Positions 49,253-56,476 of a stretch of DNA of 64,000 nt are shown piece after piece. Numbering within the stretch: position 1 is the stretch's first letter; each line of letters begins with the position of its first letter. Origin of the DNA: a virus. The stretch spans positions 27,048 through 91,047 of the IMG/VR virus record IMGVR_UViG_3300036766_000806. The stretch is one strand, 5' to 3'. Below the pieces are notes generated by a model that ran no database searches, had not been told where the DNA came from, and saw nothing but the letters and a program-made list of their open reading frames with translations. Position numbers and translations under genes: made by a program.

Positions 49253-49882
49253 ATGGAAAAAATAAGCGGTATTTACAAAATAATAAACCAGACTAATGAC
49301 AAATATTATGTGGGAAGTTCGACTAATATTTCTCATCGGTGGCATGAACATAAAAGAATTTTACGAAGGAATTGTCATGATAATCCTCACTTACAAAATG
49401 CTTGGAACAGATATGAAGAACCTAATTTTATATTTTCAGTAATAGAAGGAGTTAGTATTTCTAACCTCCTCAATGTAGAACAAAAGTATTTAGACATAGC
49501 AAAAAGTGAATCTGACAAATGCTATAACATAAGTTTTGTATCAGATAATCCAATGTTTGGGCGTCATCATTCGGTAGGAACAAAATTAAAAATGCAAGAG
49601 TTAAAAATTGGAAAACGACATACACAGGAACATAATCAGAAAATTGCTAAGTCATTGTTGGGTAATACTCGCAATTATGAAAAAATTCATTCTATTGAAC
49701 AAAATATGAGAAGCTTGCCCTTGAACTGGATATCAACCAGCTTGAAAGTATTTAATCGGGTTCGATTGCTTGGAGCATCCCAGGTTGCGCCCACAATCAA
49801 GAGAGCAGGGTTGGCAGCTTGCCCAACGCAAGTCCATTCAATCGGGGGAGTTGAAGAATCGTTTTTGTCTGTGAATACATGA
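49253..49882 (+). CDS. GIY-YIG homing endonuclease with NUMOD3, chimeric C-terminus
   Basis: About 210 residues from ATG 49253. SGIYKIINQTNDKYYVGSS (GIY-YIG), HRWHEHKRIL, and ENPNFIFSVIEG-like EEPNFIFSVIEG, then the NUMOD3 pattern NPMFGRHHSVGTKLKM. After about residue 150 the sequence is the antisense of the convergent gene at 49687-49914, so the last 55 or so residues are not homologous to the family. The gene probably inserted into that gene and lost its own end. Confidence 0.75.
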   Translation: MEKISGIYKIINQTNDKYYVGSSTNISHRWHEHKRILRRNCHDNPHLQNAWNRYEEPNFIFSVIEGVSISNLLNVEQKYLDIAKSESDKCYNISFVSDNPMFGRHHSVGTKLKMQELKIGKRHTQEHNQKIAKSLLGNTRNYEKIHSIEQNMRSLPLNWISTSLKVFNRVRLLGASQVAPTIKRAGLAACPTQVHSIGGVEESFLSVNT

Positions 49883-49914
49883 CCAAGTATGTACTTTTCG
49901 CTAATGTTTAACAT
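49687..49914 (-). pseudogene. gene cut by the GIY-YIG endonuclease
   Basis: Leftward frame MLNISEKYILGHVFTDKND... up to about residue 68, then a few codons read in the antisense of the endonuclease. The rest of the gene is not found on the far side of the endonuclease. Family unknown. Confidence 0.5.
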
Positions 49915-49923
49915 AAGAATAGA

Positions 49924-50172
49924 TTATTCTTGGGTAATGGTGAGTGTTCCGTGGAAAGGTCGAAAATACTTTGCTTCCCACTCATCATGGTAATAATCAA
50001 ATGGATGATAGACAGGGTTTCCTTCAACCATAAATCCCCCGAAAGTATTTCTGTCTTTTCCTGGCTCAGTAATCAATACTAAAATGATATCAGAATTTCG
50101 AGCATACAAAGCGAGGTATGGATAGTCGGGAACCGAAAACAATGGAGGAATAGATTGATATGCAATTTTCAT
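49924..50172 (-). CDS. unknown protein
   Basis: 82 residues, aromatic and Pro-rich (YQSIPPLFSVPDYPYLALY). It has its own promoter. No motif. Confidence 0.5.
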   Translation of the reverse strand: MKIAYQSIPPLFSVPDYPYLALYARNSDIILVLITEPGKDRNTFGGFMVEGNPVYHPFDYYHDEWEAKYFRPFHGTLTITQE

Positions 50173-50184
50173 AGTTTATTGTTG

Positions 50185-50212
50185 ATTATACTCTTGTTTC
50201 AGGAATTGTCAA
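50185..50212 (-). promoter_or_regulatory. promoter of 50172
   Basis: Leftward TTGACA (contains the stop of the 50209 gene), 16 nt, TATAAT. ATG 6 nt past the predicted +1. Confidence 0.75.
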
Positions 50213-50613
50213 GCAGGAAAATGTTTGTCAGCATACTCACTTACTTTGGAACAAAAGTCCTTATAGATAGTATTATCTCTGTCACCGCTTTTCTCCATAT
50301 CCTCAATCTTTTTTCTCAGTGAAGGACTTAGTTTTTTTAGCACTTCCGCACGGGCCTGAACATAGGGATTAGTAGATTTGCTTGCCATCACCGAATCCAG
50401 GCGTTCGCTTTCGTCAACAGCCTCAGCAACCACTTTTACTTCTGGCTTTTTTGCCTTTTCTTCCAGAGCCAGCAATCGTTCTCCCTCAGCCACTAATTCA
50501 GCAATGGTCTCTTCATGATCCGGAATTGGCAGCTTGTTATATCCTTGTTGCAGAATATATTTCTGATAGTTATTTGGGATGCCTTTGATTTTTCCATTAT
50601 CCTTCCTGGCCAT
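50209..50613 (-). CDS. helical protein
   Basis: 134 residues from ATG 50613 (MARKDNGKIKG). One of very few starts here with a Shine-Dalgarno, GGAGGG 7 nt upstream, inside the preceding gene. Charged helices throughout. The extension from 50655 crosses the SD and is rejected. Confidence 0.55.
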   Translation of the reverse strand: MARKDNGKIKGIPNNYQKYILQQGYNKLPIPDHEETIAELVAEGERLLALEEKAKKPEVKVVAEAVDESERLDSVMASKSTNPYVQARAEVLKKLSPSLRKKIEDMEKSGDRDNTIYKDFCSKVSEYADKHFPA

Positions 50614-50737
50614 AAAATTCCCTCCGATTCTGAGGACGACGATAACTGCTACCACGACCTTTCAATGGCCGTTCAACCCGTGTTGGCAGGGGCATCGGCT
50701 TCCTGATTGACTTGTAGACGGCTATCTGTGCTTTCAT
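50597..50737 (-). CDS. 46-residue basic protein
   Basis: MKAQIAVYKSIRKPMPLP then an Arg-rich C-terminus (RPLKGRGSSYRRPQNRRE). It overlaps the next gene by 17 bases and carries its SD. Promoter directly upstream. Confidence 0.5.
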   Translation of the reverse strand: MKAQIAVYKSIRKPMPLPTRVERPLKGRGSSYRRPQNRREFYGQEG

Positions 50738-50743
50738 GAAATA

Positions 50744-50772
50744 AGTATGCCACAAATTGCCGAGAATGTCAA
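50744..50772 (-). promoter_or_regulatory. promoter of 50737
   Basis: Leftward TTGACA, 17 nt, CATACT. Predicted +1 is the A of the ATG. Confidence 0.6.
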
Positions 50773-50780
50773 GGAGAAGA

Positions 50781-50966
50781 TTAGTTCAATTCCTTTTTAG
50801 TTTTTGTTACCTTTGTTTTCACCGAGCCAATTTGCCGATTGAGTCCGCCCATGCGGTATTCCCACGTCCCTTTTTTGATTCCAATCAAGTTGAAAATGCC
50901 ATTACCTACCGAGGTTTTTCTGGCAAATTCAAAGTGATCTCCGATTTTTAGTTGTCCAAATGTCAT
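50781..50966 (-). CDS. small beta-rich protein
   Basis: 61 residues from ATG 50966 (MTFGQLKIGDHFEFARK). The opening is common in small phage proteins. No function. Confidence 0.55.
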   Translation of the reverse strand: MTFGQLKIGDHFEFARKTSVGNGIFNLIGIKKGTWEYRMGGLNRQIGSVKTKVTKTKKELN

Positions 50967-50973
50967 ACCTATT

Positions 50974-51001
50974 ATTCTACACATGGACGGCGGAATGTCA
51001 A
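50974..51001 (-). promoter_or_regulatory. promoter of 50966
   Basis: Leftward TTGACA, 16 nt, TAGAAT. Predicted +1 within 1 nt of the ATG. Confidence 0.75.
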
Positions 51002-51033
51002 CCGAAAAAAAGCAAAAAATTTTCCTTTTTCCC

Positions 51034-51061
51034 TTGACTTTTTATCGAGGATCGGTAAAAT
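51034..51061 (+). promoter_or_regulatory. promoter of 51070
   Basis: -35 TTGACT, 16 nt, -10 TAAAAT. ATG 2 nt past the predicted +1. Confidence 0.7.
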
Positions 51062-51069
51062 AAGGGTAT

Positions 51070-51249
51070 ATGAATGACAAAGAAACTTTGGAACGCATCC
51101 TCAAGCTGATTGGTAGGGATGATGAACTGCTTGAAACGGTTGCCACTTGCATCGAGATTACTCCTGAAGAGTTAGGCGATTTCATTGATTTCGTGGAAAT
51201 TCCCGAATTGACCCGGAGCAACAAACAAGATGTCAAGGTGAACGCATGA
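51070..51249 (+). CDS. acidic small protein
   Basis: 59 residues, helical and acidic (LETVATCIEITPEELGDFID). Coupled with the next gene by four-base overlap. Confidence 0.55.
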   Translation: MNDKETLERILKLIGRDDELLETVATCIEITPEELGDFIDFVEIPELTRSNKQDVKVNA

Positions 51250-51473
51250 AAACTAAACGCCAGATTGCAAAGGCCAAGTACCTCAAAAGCCCATACCATT
51301 GTCCCCGGTGCAACTCGGGTGACATTGAGGCACAACCACAAGCGGGAGAATTTAATGAGGGGTATAAAGGAAAGAAACCTACAGCTTCGATGCCCGTTAT
51401 TTGTCCGGATTGTGGATACCGCTGGATAGAGATTTACAGCCTGACAAACATAAAGGTCGAGCGCAAAGGCTAA
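51246..51473 (+). CDS. zinc-ribbon protein
   Basis: 75 residues. YHCPRCNSGDIE and ICPDCGYRW give a classical zinc ribbon. Rightward island inside the leftward cluster. Confidence 0.6.
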   Translation: MKTKRQIAKAKYLKSPYHCPRCNSGDIEAQPQAGEFNEGYKGKKPTASMPVICPDCGYRWIEIYSLTNIKVERKG

Positions 51474-51548
51474 AGTGCTTCACTAGTCTCGCCTTTTGCA
51501 GTTTGTCACCGAAATATCTCAAACAATTTTAGAACTATATTTATTGGT

Positions 51549-51737
51549 ATGAAGATAAGATTTGTTAAAAATGTGTTAGTAGAAGTATATAAATCCCGAT
51601 TGGATGAAGTGTGGGATAAACAGTACAGAAGATGGGATGAGATAGAAGTTGATTCTATCTCGGAAGGAAAATTTGCCGATGTCCGTACAACAGAAGGGGA
51701 TGCCATTTATGGCATCCCCGAGATTCATTTGAAATGA
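51549..51737 (+). CDS. small basic-acidic protein
   Basis: 62 residues (MKIRFVKNVLVEVYKSRLDEVWDKQY). A TATATT ending at 51541 fits the leaderless spacing, but no clear -35 lies 16 nt before it. A similar small-phage-protein style is common; function unknown. Confidence 0.5.
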   Translation: MKIRFVKNVLVEVYKSRLDEVWDKQYRRWDEIEVDSISEGKFADVRTTEGDAIYGIPEIHLK

Positions 51738-51743
51738 TTCGGC

Positions 51744-52151
51744 CTAGCGGCTAAGACGGAAAGCCTCGATGGGAAGATCGATGATGTTCCGGAGAAACTT
51801 GCCCTCATTGGCATTGAGCCATTTCAGGATTTGTTCACGATCCATTGGAGTATTAGACCATAAACCAAGAACCGTTTTGTTCCCGCCAAGGATATACTTG
51901 AGAGCATCGGGATTGAAGGTAGAATCTTCCCACCGTAATTGAAGAATCACAATATCCTCGCTACTGTGGTTAGGAAAAGTGAAAATATCTCCCACTTTGA
52001 AGTTGGTGATTTTTGGCCGCTCCGGTAGTTTCGGGGGAGTAGGCGGAGCAACTTCGGTAAGCAATCCCAAGAGAGGAAATAGTTTAAAGACTTCTGGTTC
52101 TATTGACATTTGGTAATGCCGGCCATCATGTGTGAAATAAATATTTGCCAT
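51744..52151 (-). CDS. unknown protein
   Basis: 135 residues. A beta-rich N-terminus, a Pro-rich linker (PPTPPKLPERP) and an alpha/beta C-terminal half (FKVGDIFTFPNHSSED). No family recognised. Confidence 0.55.
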   Translation of the reverse strand: MANIYFTHDGRHYQMSIEPEVFKLFPLLGLLTEVAPPTPPKLPERPKITNFKVGDIFTFPNHSSEDIVILQLRWEDSTFNPDALKYILGGNKTVLGLWSNTPMDREQILKWLNANEGKFLRNIIDLPIEAFRLSR

Positions 52152-52160
52152 AGTGCTTTT

Positions 52161-52188
52161 ATTTTACAGGTTTTTGGAGATTTGTCAA
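52161..52188 (-). promoter_or_regulatory. promoter of 52151
   Basis: Leftward TTGACA (contains the stop of 52185), 16 nt, TAAAAT. ATG 3 nt past the predicted +1. Confidence 0.7.
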
Positions 52189-52421
52189 GGGAAAAATTTC
52201 ATCAATTCTTTGGCTGCCGCTCGATCATAAGCAGGATAGTTTTTGTAGTTAAGAAATCCTAATGCTTTTCCTAACCAATTAAGATTAAGACCATTATCAA
52301 TAGCAATAATGGCATTATCATAAGTTATTTCAGCTTTACCAATGGAAAATGTTCTGATAAAGTTTTCGACTTGTCCCGAACAAGCTCCTTTATTTTTTAA
52401 CCATTGCGCCGTAATAATCAT
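52185..52421 (-). CDS. helical unknown protein
   Basis: 78 residues from ATG 52421, one base after the upstream stop. Helices with aromatic residues (FLNYKNYPAYDRAAAKELM). No motif. Confidence 0.5.
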   Translation of the reverse strand: MIITAQWLKNKGACSGQVENFIRTFSIGKAEITYDNAIIAIDNGLNLNWLGKALGFLNYKNYPAYDRAAAKELMKFFP

Positions 52422-52422
52422 C

Positions 52423-52611
52423 TTAAAATCCGTTAATATAGGCATCTCTTAATTCACCGAGCGTAAACCATAAGGGCGTCAAGTGGAGAGGGGCACCTGG
52501 TTTCTCGAAAGCATAAGAGAAATGTTTTCGGAAAACAATATTCCATCCCATACTTTCCAAATAGGTAATGCACTCTTCCACGGTTGGCAGTTTTGTTTTT
52601 TCCTTATTCAT
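52423..52611 (-). CDS. small unknown protein
   Basis: 62 residues from ATG 52611, overlapping the upstream stop. Alpha/beta look (VEECITYLESMGWNIVF). A CACCGA box lies in its 3' part. Confidence 0.5.
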   Translation of the reverse strand: MNKEKTKLPTVEECITYLESMGWNIVFRKHFSYAFEKPGAPLHLTPLWFTLGELRDAYINGF

Positions 52612-52849
52612 CCTCGGCGTCATTTCCATCTTTGGTTAATTGGAAGAATTCCGGATCGGAAGCCTGTTCCAAAAGGGCATCGGCAGCTTGCTTGCCGTCA
52701 AGCGTTTCTTCGGAAACACATTCAACATGCCCGCTCCAATCGCCCTCAGTAATGTTGTAGTCAATATCTCCAAGGGTACATTCTCCAATTGGCTCTTCCG
52801 AGAGGATTGTCACCTGGACTATGGTTTTATGGAATTTTCTGTCAGTCAT
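52604..52849 (-). CDS. acidic unknown protein
   Basis: 81 residues. Beta-rich first half and acidic C-terminus (DGNDAEDE). Coupled with neighbours. Confidence 0.5.
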   Translation of the reverse strand: MTDRKFHKTIVQVTILSEEPIGECTLGDIDYNITEGDWSGHVECVSEETLDGKQAADALLEQASDPEFFQLTKDGNDAEDE

Positions 52850-52854
52850 AACCT

Positions 52855-53063
52855 CTATCCTTTGATTGTATCTTCCGCCGCTTTGTTCAAATCGGCTTCG
52901 ATGGTATTTCGCCTGATTTTAAACCTTCTGCCGTACCAAATTTCGGCCAAACAGATTTTGCGTTTTGAGTTTTGGGCAAACCAATTCTTGATTTGTCTTA
53001 CGGCGGTTTTGGCCTCCTGCCTGATTTGCTCAGGTGGCAACCTTCTATATATATAGCAATCAT
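52855..53063 (-). pseudogene. helical protein with a frameshifting (AT)n repeat at its start
   Basis: The ATG that fits the leaderless promoter is 53063, but its frame ends after 21 codons. Removing two bases from the TATATATATA tract (53046-53055) restores one frame, MIAIYRRLPPEQIRQEA..., through to 52855. As is, translation could start at TTG 53040. The dinucleotide tract makes on/off slippage possible. Confidence 0.5.
53046..53055 (-). repeat. (TA)5 tract at the start of a gene
   Basis: Ten-base dinucleotide tract six bases into the coding region; see the 52855-53063 entry. Confidence 0.7.
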
Positions 53064-53072
53064 AATACCACT

Positions 53073-53100
53073 ATTATACCGATTTTGTGGTTTCTGTCAA
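53073..53100 (-). promoter_or_regulatory. promoter of 53063
   Basis: Leftward TTGACA, 16 nt, TATAAT. ATG 53063 is 3 nt past the predicted +1. Confidence 0.75.
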
Positions 53101-53265
53101 GGGCAAAGGTTCAAAATCTTCTTCCCAAAGACGATAAACGTCATTTAGTTTTTGCTCGGCCAAGACATTCGGCATATCGTCAAAGTAAAAATACCGAATC
53201 CCGTCCTCATCTCCAATGATGGTAAGAATTCTACCGGATTGTTTACTTCTCCACTTAGTATTCAT
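53074..53265 (-). CDS. small unknown protein
   Basis: 63 residues. SGRILTIIGDEDGIRYFYFDD beta-rich core. Its last 27 bases hold the promoter of the next gene. Overlaps 53255 by 11 bases. Confidence 0.55.
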   Translation of the reverse strand: MNTKWRSKQSGRILTIIGDEDGIRYFYFDDMPNVLAEQKLNDVYRLWEEDFEPLPLTETTKSV

Positions 53266-53437
53266 CGGAATTGATTATATCTTTTCTGCTTCTTTCGTCT
53301 CGGATAAGTTCACGATAAGATTCCTGGTCTCCCACCGTTTCTTCCATTTCTTCCCGTGATATGGGAATTTCTCCGAATTCGGCTATCGCAGCTTCCCGCT
53401 CTTCTTTTTTCAGTCTCCGTTTTTCAGTTTTTGTCAT
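53255..53437 (-). CDS. charged helical protein
   Basis: 60 residues, mostly Glu, Lys and Arg. Overlaps both neighbours. Function unknown. Confidence 0.5.
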   Translation of the reverse strand: MTKTEKRRLKKEEREAAIAEFGEIPISREEMEETVGDQESYRELIRDERSRKDIINSDEY

Positions 53438-53766
53438 GGCGCTTTGGAAGTCATAGGTTTAATTATCGCATGATTGCGATAAGGTATGCCCGCTTTAATC
53501 CACCCTTCACAAGTAAGATAATTGCCAGCTACTTGCAGCATTTTGTTGATCTGATTAGTGACTTCCGGATCATAAATATCTTGCGGTCGGCATTCAATAT
53601 GAACTACTGAATGAATGGCACATTTTTCCGGGTCTATCGAAACAACTTCGACGTTTCCAACTCGCAATAGCGGATTCAAAAACGTTTTTCGATCAACTTC
53701 TTTTTTCAGGCGTTTTTGAACCCGCTCATGAAGAGCTTTCCAAAATTCTTCGTTGCCATTTGTCAT
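53434..53766 (-). CDS. unknown protein
   Basis: 110 residues. Helical N-terminus (FWKALHERVQKRLKKEVD), then alpha/beta. No motif recognised. Confidence 0.5.
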   Translation of the reverse strand: MTNGNEEFWKALHERVQKRLKKEVDRKTFLNPLLRVGNVEVVSIDPEKCAIHSVVHIECRPQDIYDPEVTNQINKMLQVAGNYLTCEGWIKAGIPYRNHAIIKPMTSKAP

Positions 53767-53770
53767 ATAA

Positions 53771-53971
53771 TTAGGGATATTCGGTTATTTCGTAATCCAC
53801 TTTGTACTTTAATTTGCGAAGATCGATTTGTTCCCAAAGTTCATAGGGATTGATTTCCTGCCCCTCAAAGAAGTGTGTCGTTTCCGAGGGCATAAGATGA
53901 GAACCACAAGTTTCACAAGGCTCTTGCCATTCTTGCGGCGCTTCACAATCACGCAAAAATTTGATCTTCAC
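53771..53971 (-). CDS. zinc-binding small protein
   Basis: 66 residues with a GTG start at the predicted +1. CETCGSHLMPSETTHFF suggests a metal site. Followed by the 53434 gene. Confidence 0.55.
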   Translation of the reverse strand: MKIKFLRDCEAPQEWQEPCETCGSHLMPSETTHFFEGQEINPYELWEQIDLRKLKYKVDYEITEYP

Positions 53972-53977
53972 ATTTCT

Positions 53978-54005
53978 ATTTTACCGATTTTTATGAAAAT
54001 GTCAA
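53978..54005 (-). promoter_or_regulatory. promoter of 53971
   Basis: Leftward TTGACA, 16 nt, TAAAAT. Predicted +1 is the G of the GTG start. Confidence 0.75.
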
Positions 54006-54007
54006 CA

Positions 54008-54048
54008 GGAAAAATTGAACCTCGGAGGTTACGATTCCTCCTCCGAGG
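54008..54048 (-). terminator. leftward rho-independent terminator
   Basis: 9-bp stem CCTCGGAGG / CCTCCGAGG (54040-54048, 54020-54028) followed leftward by a T-rich run. It separates 54081 from 53971. Confidence 0.75.
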
Positions 54049-54080
54049 CGGTCTAACTGGCATTGCTGTCGTAGCAAAAA

Positions 54081-54275
54081 TTACAACAGTTTCCCCCGCC
54101 GCTCCGGAGGAATGAAAAACCGACTAAGAGTAGCATAAACGCTCCTGGCTTCTCGAAGTCCAAAGCTCATGCGAACGTTAGGAGTCGAAAGAGAAAAACA
54201 TCCTTTTCCCTTTTTACGACTTGACGTGGAGACATATACCGTTATTGCTTTGGTTTTGTTAACTACTGTTTTCAT
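54081..54275 (-). CDS. basic small protein
   Basis: 64 residues, Arg/Lys/Ser-rich. Five bases after 54281. Terminator directly downstream. No motif. Confidence 0.5.
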   Translation of the reverse strand: MKTVVNKTKAITVYVSTSSRKKGKGCFSLSTPNVRMSFGLREARSVYATLSRFFIPPERRGKLL

Positions 54276-54280
54276 AACTA

Positions 54281-54565
54281 TTACTTTCTCTTCTGCTTGA
54301 ACTCTCGTGAATTGATTGATCCATCGGGAGTCAGCAATCCCTGGTCAAGGGCCATTTGGGTTGCGGTGACGTAGGAGTACATTCGGCGTTCTCCTCTGAG
54401 ATTCGGCGGGCCTTGAATAGAAATACCTTTTATCACCACAGACACGTTGGCACCCTTGGTCTCGGAAGCCCTTCGTACAAGGTTGAACGCCGTGCGGAAT
54501 GCATACGGAAAAGTGTCGCAGGGGATTGGCCCCGTGCCCGTATTTAGAATCCAATTCGCATTCAT
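54281..54565 (-). CDS. unknown protein
   Basis: 94 residues, with a basic C-terminus. Thr/Asn-rich beta segments. No family recognised. Confidence 0.5.
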   Translation of the reverse strand: MNANWILNTGTGPIPCDTFPYAFRTAFNLVRRASETKGANVSVVIKGISIQGPPNLRGERRMYSYVTATQMALDQGLLTPDGSINSREFKQKRK

Positions 54566-54573
54566 ACACGATC

Positions 54574-54601
54574 ATTCTACATGGTTTTTGAAAATTGTCA
54601 A
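54574..54601 (-). promoter_or_regulatory. promoter of 54565
   Basis: Leftward TTGACA (contains the stop of 54598), 16 nt, TAGAAT. ATG 2 nt past the predicted +1. Confidence 0.75.
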
Positions 54602-54807
54602 GGGCGAAATTTCCTGTAGTCGGAAGGATGAACTGAGCCTTCCACTTCCGGATTTGCATTCCAAGCCGCCTTGGGAGTTTTATATCCCAACCGATGATGA
54701 AGATCGTACAGTTCCGAGTACATTTTGAACTCGGCAAAATGGGCATAATTCTCTTGTAGATGTCCACGCCATCCCTTTAATCCCGATTGGGCTGTAACAG
54801 TTTTCAC
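54598..54807 (-). CDS. small basic protein
   Basis: 69 residues with a GTG start at the predicted +1. Aromatic and His-rich helix (YAHFAEFKMYSELYDLHHRL). No function. Confidence 0.5.
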   Translation of the reverse strand: MKTVTAQSGLKGWRGHLQENYAHFAEFKMYSELYDLHHRLGYKTPKAAWNANPEVEGSVHPSDYRKFRP

Positions 54808-54813
54808 GGTCTT

Positions 54814-54841
54814 ATTATACTGATTTCATCGAAAATGTCAA
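54814..54841 (-). promoter_or_regulatory. promoter of 54807
   Basis: Leftward TTGACA (contains the stop of 54838), 16 nt, TATAAT. Predicted +1 is the G of the GTG start. Confidence 0.8.
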
Positions 54842-55029
54842 CTTCGTTTTCTAACTTTTTTCACCGAATAATCATATTCCTCTACGGTGGCTGATGTCTC
54901 GCCTGAAAGCGTACCATTATTCACCGCATCCCGTACCACCTGGTACAGATTATGCTCCAAATCCCTTGGATCGGTTCCTTGAGGATCAAATTCCACGTCA
55001 AGAGTTAGTCTGTATTTTAATGTTTTCAT
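54838..55029 (-). CDS. small unknown protein
   Basis: 63 residues, beta strand then helix (LTLDVEFDPQGTDPRDLEHN). Coupled with 55026 by overlap. Confidence 0.5.
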   Translation of the reverse strand: MKTLKYRLTLDVEFDPQGTDPRDLEHNLYQVVRDAVNNGTLSGETSATVEEYDYSVKKVRKRS

Positions 55030-55256
55030 CGCATGGAAGTAAGTTTGTTAATACCAGTACGTGCCGCCCCGTCAAGTCCCTTGCCTTGCGTCCGGAGCAG
55101 TCCACCATTTACAAGGACCGCAATTCGCTGTGCCGTTTCAACTCCCCCGGGTACAGGAGTAATGAATTCATATCCCTTGCCATTACCGAAAACCCACTTG
55201 CGATATTTTGGTGAGAAGCCAAAGGTGATTGTCGCAAACGTGTATGTCTTTTTCAT
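55026..55256 (-). CDS. beta-rich small protein
   Basis: 76 residues, Gly- and aromatic-rich. No motif. Confidence 0.5.
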   Translation of the reverse strand: MKKTYTFATITFGFSPKYRKWVFGNGKGYEFITPVPGGVETAQRIAVLVNGGLLRTQGKGLDGAARTGINKLTSMR

Positions 55257-55281
55257 ATTTAGATAGGTGGTTGTAGTTATT

Positions 55282-55416
55282 TTATGCCGACAGTTTTAGC
55301 GGCCATGAAATACGCTCTCGCCAGTACTGAAGTGCCCGGCGTGCTTTTGCCTCGCTGGGATGAATTTCCCAGATTGCCCATTCGCCAAGAAACTTGATGA
55401 TAATAGTTTTCTTCAC
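55282..55416 (-). CDS. 44-residue protein
   Basis: GTG start one base past the predicted +1. WAIWEIHPSEAKARRALQYW suggests a small amphipathic fold. Leaderless promoter supports it. Confidence 0.55.
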   Translation of the reverse strand: MKKTIIIKFLGEWAIWEIHPSEAKARRALQYWRERISWPLKLSA

Positions 55417-55423
55417 GGTCTCT

Positions 55424-55451
55424 ATTCTATTGATTTCATCGCAGATGTCAA
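55424..55451 (-). promoter_or_regulatory. promoter of 55416
   Basis: Leftward TTGACA (contains the stop of 55448), 16 nt, TAGAAT. Confidence 0.75.
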
Positions 55452-55690
55452 GAACGATTTAATTCATCCGCTCGCCTTTGGGCCGATTCCCGGTATTTGT
55501 ACCATCCTTGCCATTTGACGGTAACTTGTTTCGGAGGATTAAAGGGCACCCATCCGACACCTTCAACGTCATCCCCCTCTATAGTGATTTCCCGTGGGGG
55601 ATTGAGCGCCAGGGTGTATCCATAATGTCGGGGAGCGTCGCCCAATTGTTTCTTGGCTCTTCGGCATGTAATGACTGTATAAGTTGTCAT
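55448..55690 (-). CDS. unknown protein
   Basis: 80 residues. Beta-rich with a C-terminal helix (YRESAQRRADELNRS). No family recognised. Confidence 0.5.
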   Translation of the reverse strand: MTTYTVITCRRAKKQLGDAPRHYGYTLALNPPREITIEGDDVEGVGWVPFNPPKQVTVKWQGWYKYRESAQRRADELNRS

Positions 55691-55696
55691 GCTCTC

Positions 55697-55724
55697 ATTT
55701 TACCTATTTAATCACTGGTGTTAA
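55697..55724 (-). promoter_or_regulatory. promoter of 55690
   Basis: Leftward TTAACA (contains the stop TAA of 55721), 16 nt, TAAAAT. Predicted +1 is the A of the ATG. Confidence 0.7.
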
Positions 55725-56020
55725 GAACGATTTGGGCGCATTATCTTACGAAAAGAATATGATTCGTCGTAAGTAATAAGTTTTTTGCTCCCATCTTCCT
55801 TGGGTTCAACACAACAAATCGTTCCCCACCGGCGATCTTCAAGCATAGATTCTTGTTGCTGTCGCTTTGACCATTTAAGTTCACACCAGTAACGATAAGC
55901 GGCGTTAAAATTAGTTGTCACCATTTGGACATTAGCCCCAAGAGAAACGAAAAACGTATTGGGCTTGCCGCCATCGCCAACCATTTCAGTTGCCAGTTTA
56001 TTCAGTGCTTTTACTTTCAT
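55721..56020 (-). CDS. unknown protein
   Basis: 99 residues, helical with basic ends. No motif recognised. Confidence 0.5.
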   Translation of the reverse strand: MKVKALNKLATEMVGDGGKPNTFFVSLGANVQMVTTNFNAAYRYWCELKWSKRQQQESMLEDRRWGTICCVEPKEDGSKKLITYDESYSFRKIMRPNRS

Positions 56021-56028
56021 ACGCTCTC

Positions 56029-56056
56029 ACTTTACCGATTTATTAAGTTTTGTCAA
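56029..56056 (-). promoter_or_regulatory. promoter of 56020
   Basis: Leftward TTGACA, 16 nt, TAAAGT. ATG 2 nt past the predicted +1. It lies in the 3' end of the 56043 frame. Confidence 0.7.
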
Positions 56057-56256
56057 GTGGTTTCACTTGCCAGGGTGAAAAAACATTGTCGGGGTAATAA
56101 TCTTCTACCCACCGATGATCATCCATCCAACGGAATAGTCCCACTAAACCATAAAAAAATTGGGGATAAAGCATTAAACGTGCCATCCTGGATAAAATCA
56201 CCGAACGCACCTGACTTTTTATCGTGGCACTGAATCGCCATAAAATGCTTTCTCAT
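56043..56256 (-). pseudogene. small protein broken by an indel in an A7/T7 run
   Basis: ATG 56256 sits at the predicted +1. The first frame (MRKHFMAIQCHDKKSGAFGDF...) reaches a stop at about 56118. Another frame after the T7 run (56153-56159) continues with FRWMDDHRWVEDYYPDNVF to TAA 56043. One-base slippage in the run would join them. First gene of the leftward cluster. Confidence 0.55.
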
Positions 56257-56262
56257 GGTTTT

Positions 56263-56290
56263 ATTCTACCGATTCACCGAGCAAAAGCAA
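56263..56290 (-). promoter_or_regulatory. promoter of 56256
   Basis: Leftward TTGCTT, 16 nt, TAGAAT. Predicted +1 is the A of the ATG. Confidence 0.6.
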
Positions 56291-56381
56291 GAAAAAAGTT
56301 GAAAAAAGTTTTATCACCGAGTACCACCGAATATCACCGAACCTATTTTTAGGGATAAAAATGAGTATCTTTAGAACTAAA
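56272..56381. promoter_or_regulatory. composite element 2: CACCGA boxes and TTTAGnnCTAAA pair
   Basis: Four CACCGA boxes between 56275 and 56340, then TTTAGGGATAAA (56348-56359) and TTTAGAACTAAA (56370-56381), 22 bp apart. It lies between divergent promoters. Confidence 0.65.
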
Positions 56382-56440
56382 CTTCTCTGTCATCAGGATA
56401 TGGTTTCGGTAATTCCTCAAAAGATTTTTGAAAAAAGTTG

Positions 56441-56468
56441 TTGACTCCTTTCCTGATATCAGTATAAT
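56441..56468 (+). promoter_or_regulatory. promoter of 56477
   Basis: -35 TTGACT, 16 nt, -10 TATAAT. ATG 2 nt past the predicted +1. Confidence 0.8.
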
Positions 56469-56476
56469 GGGGCAGA

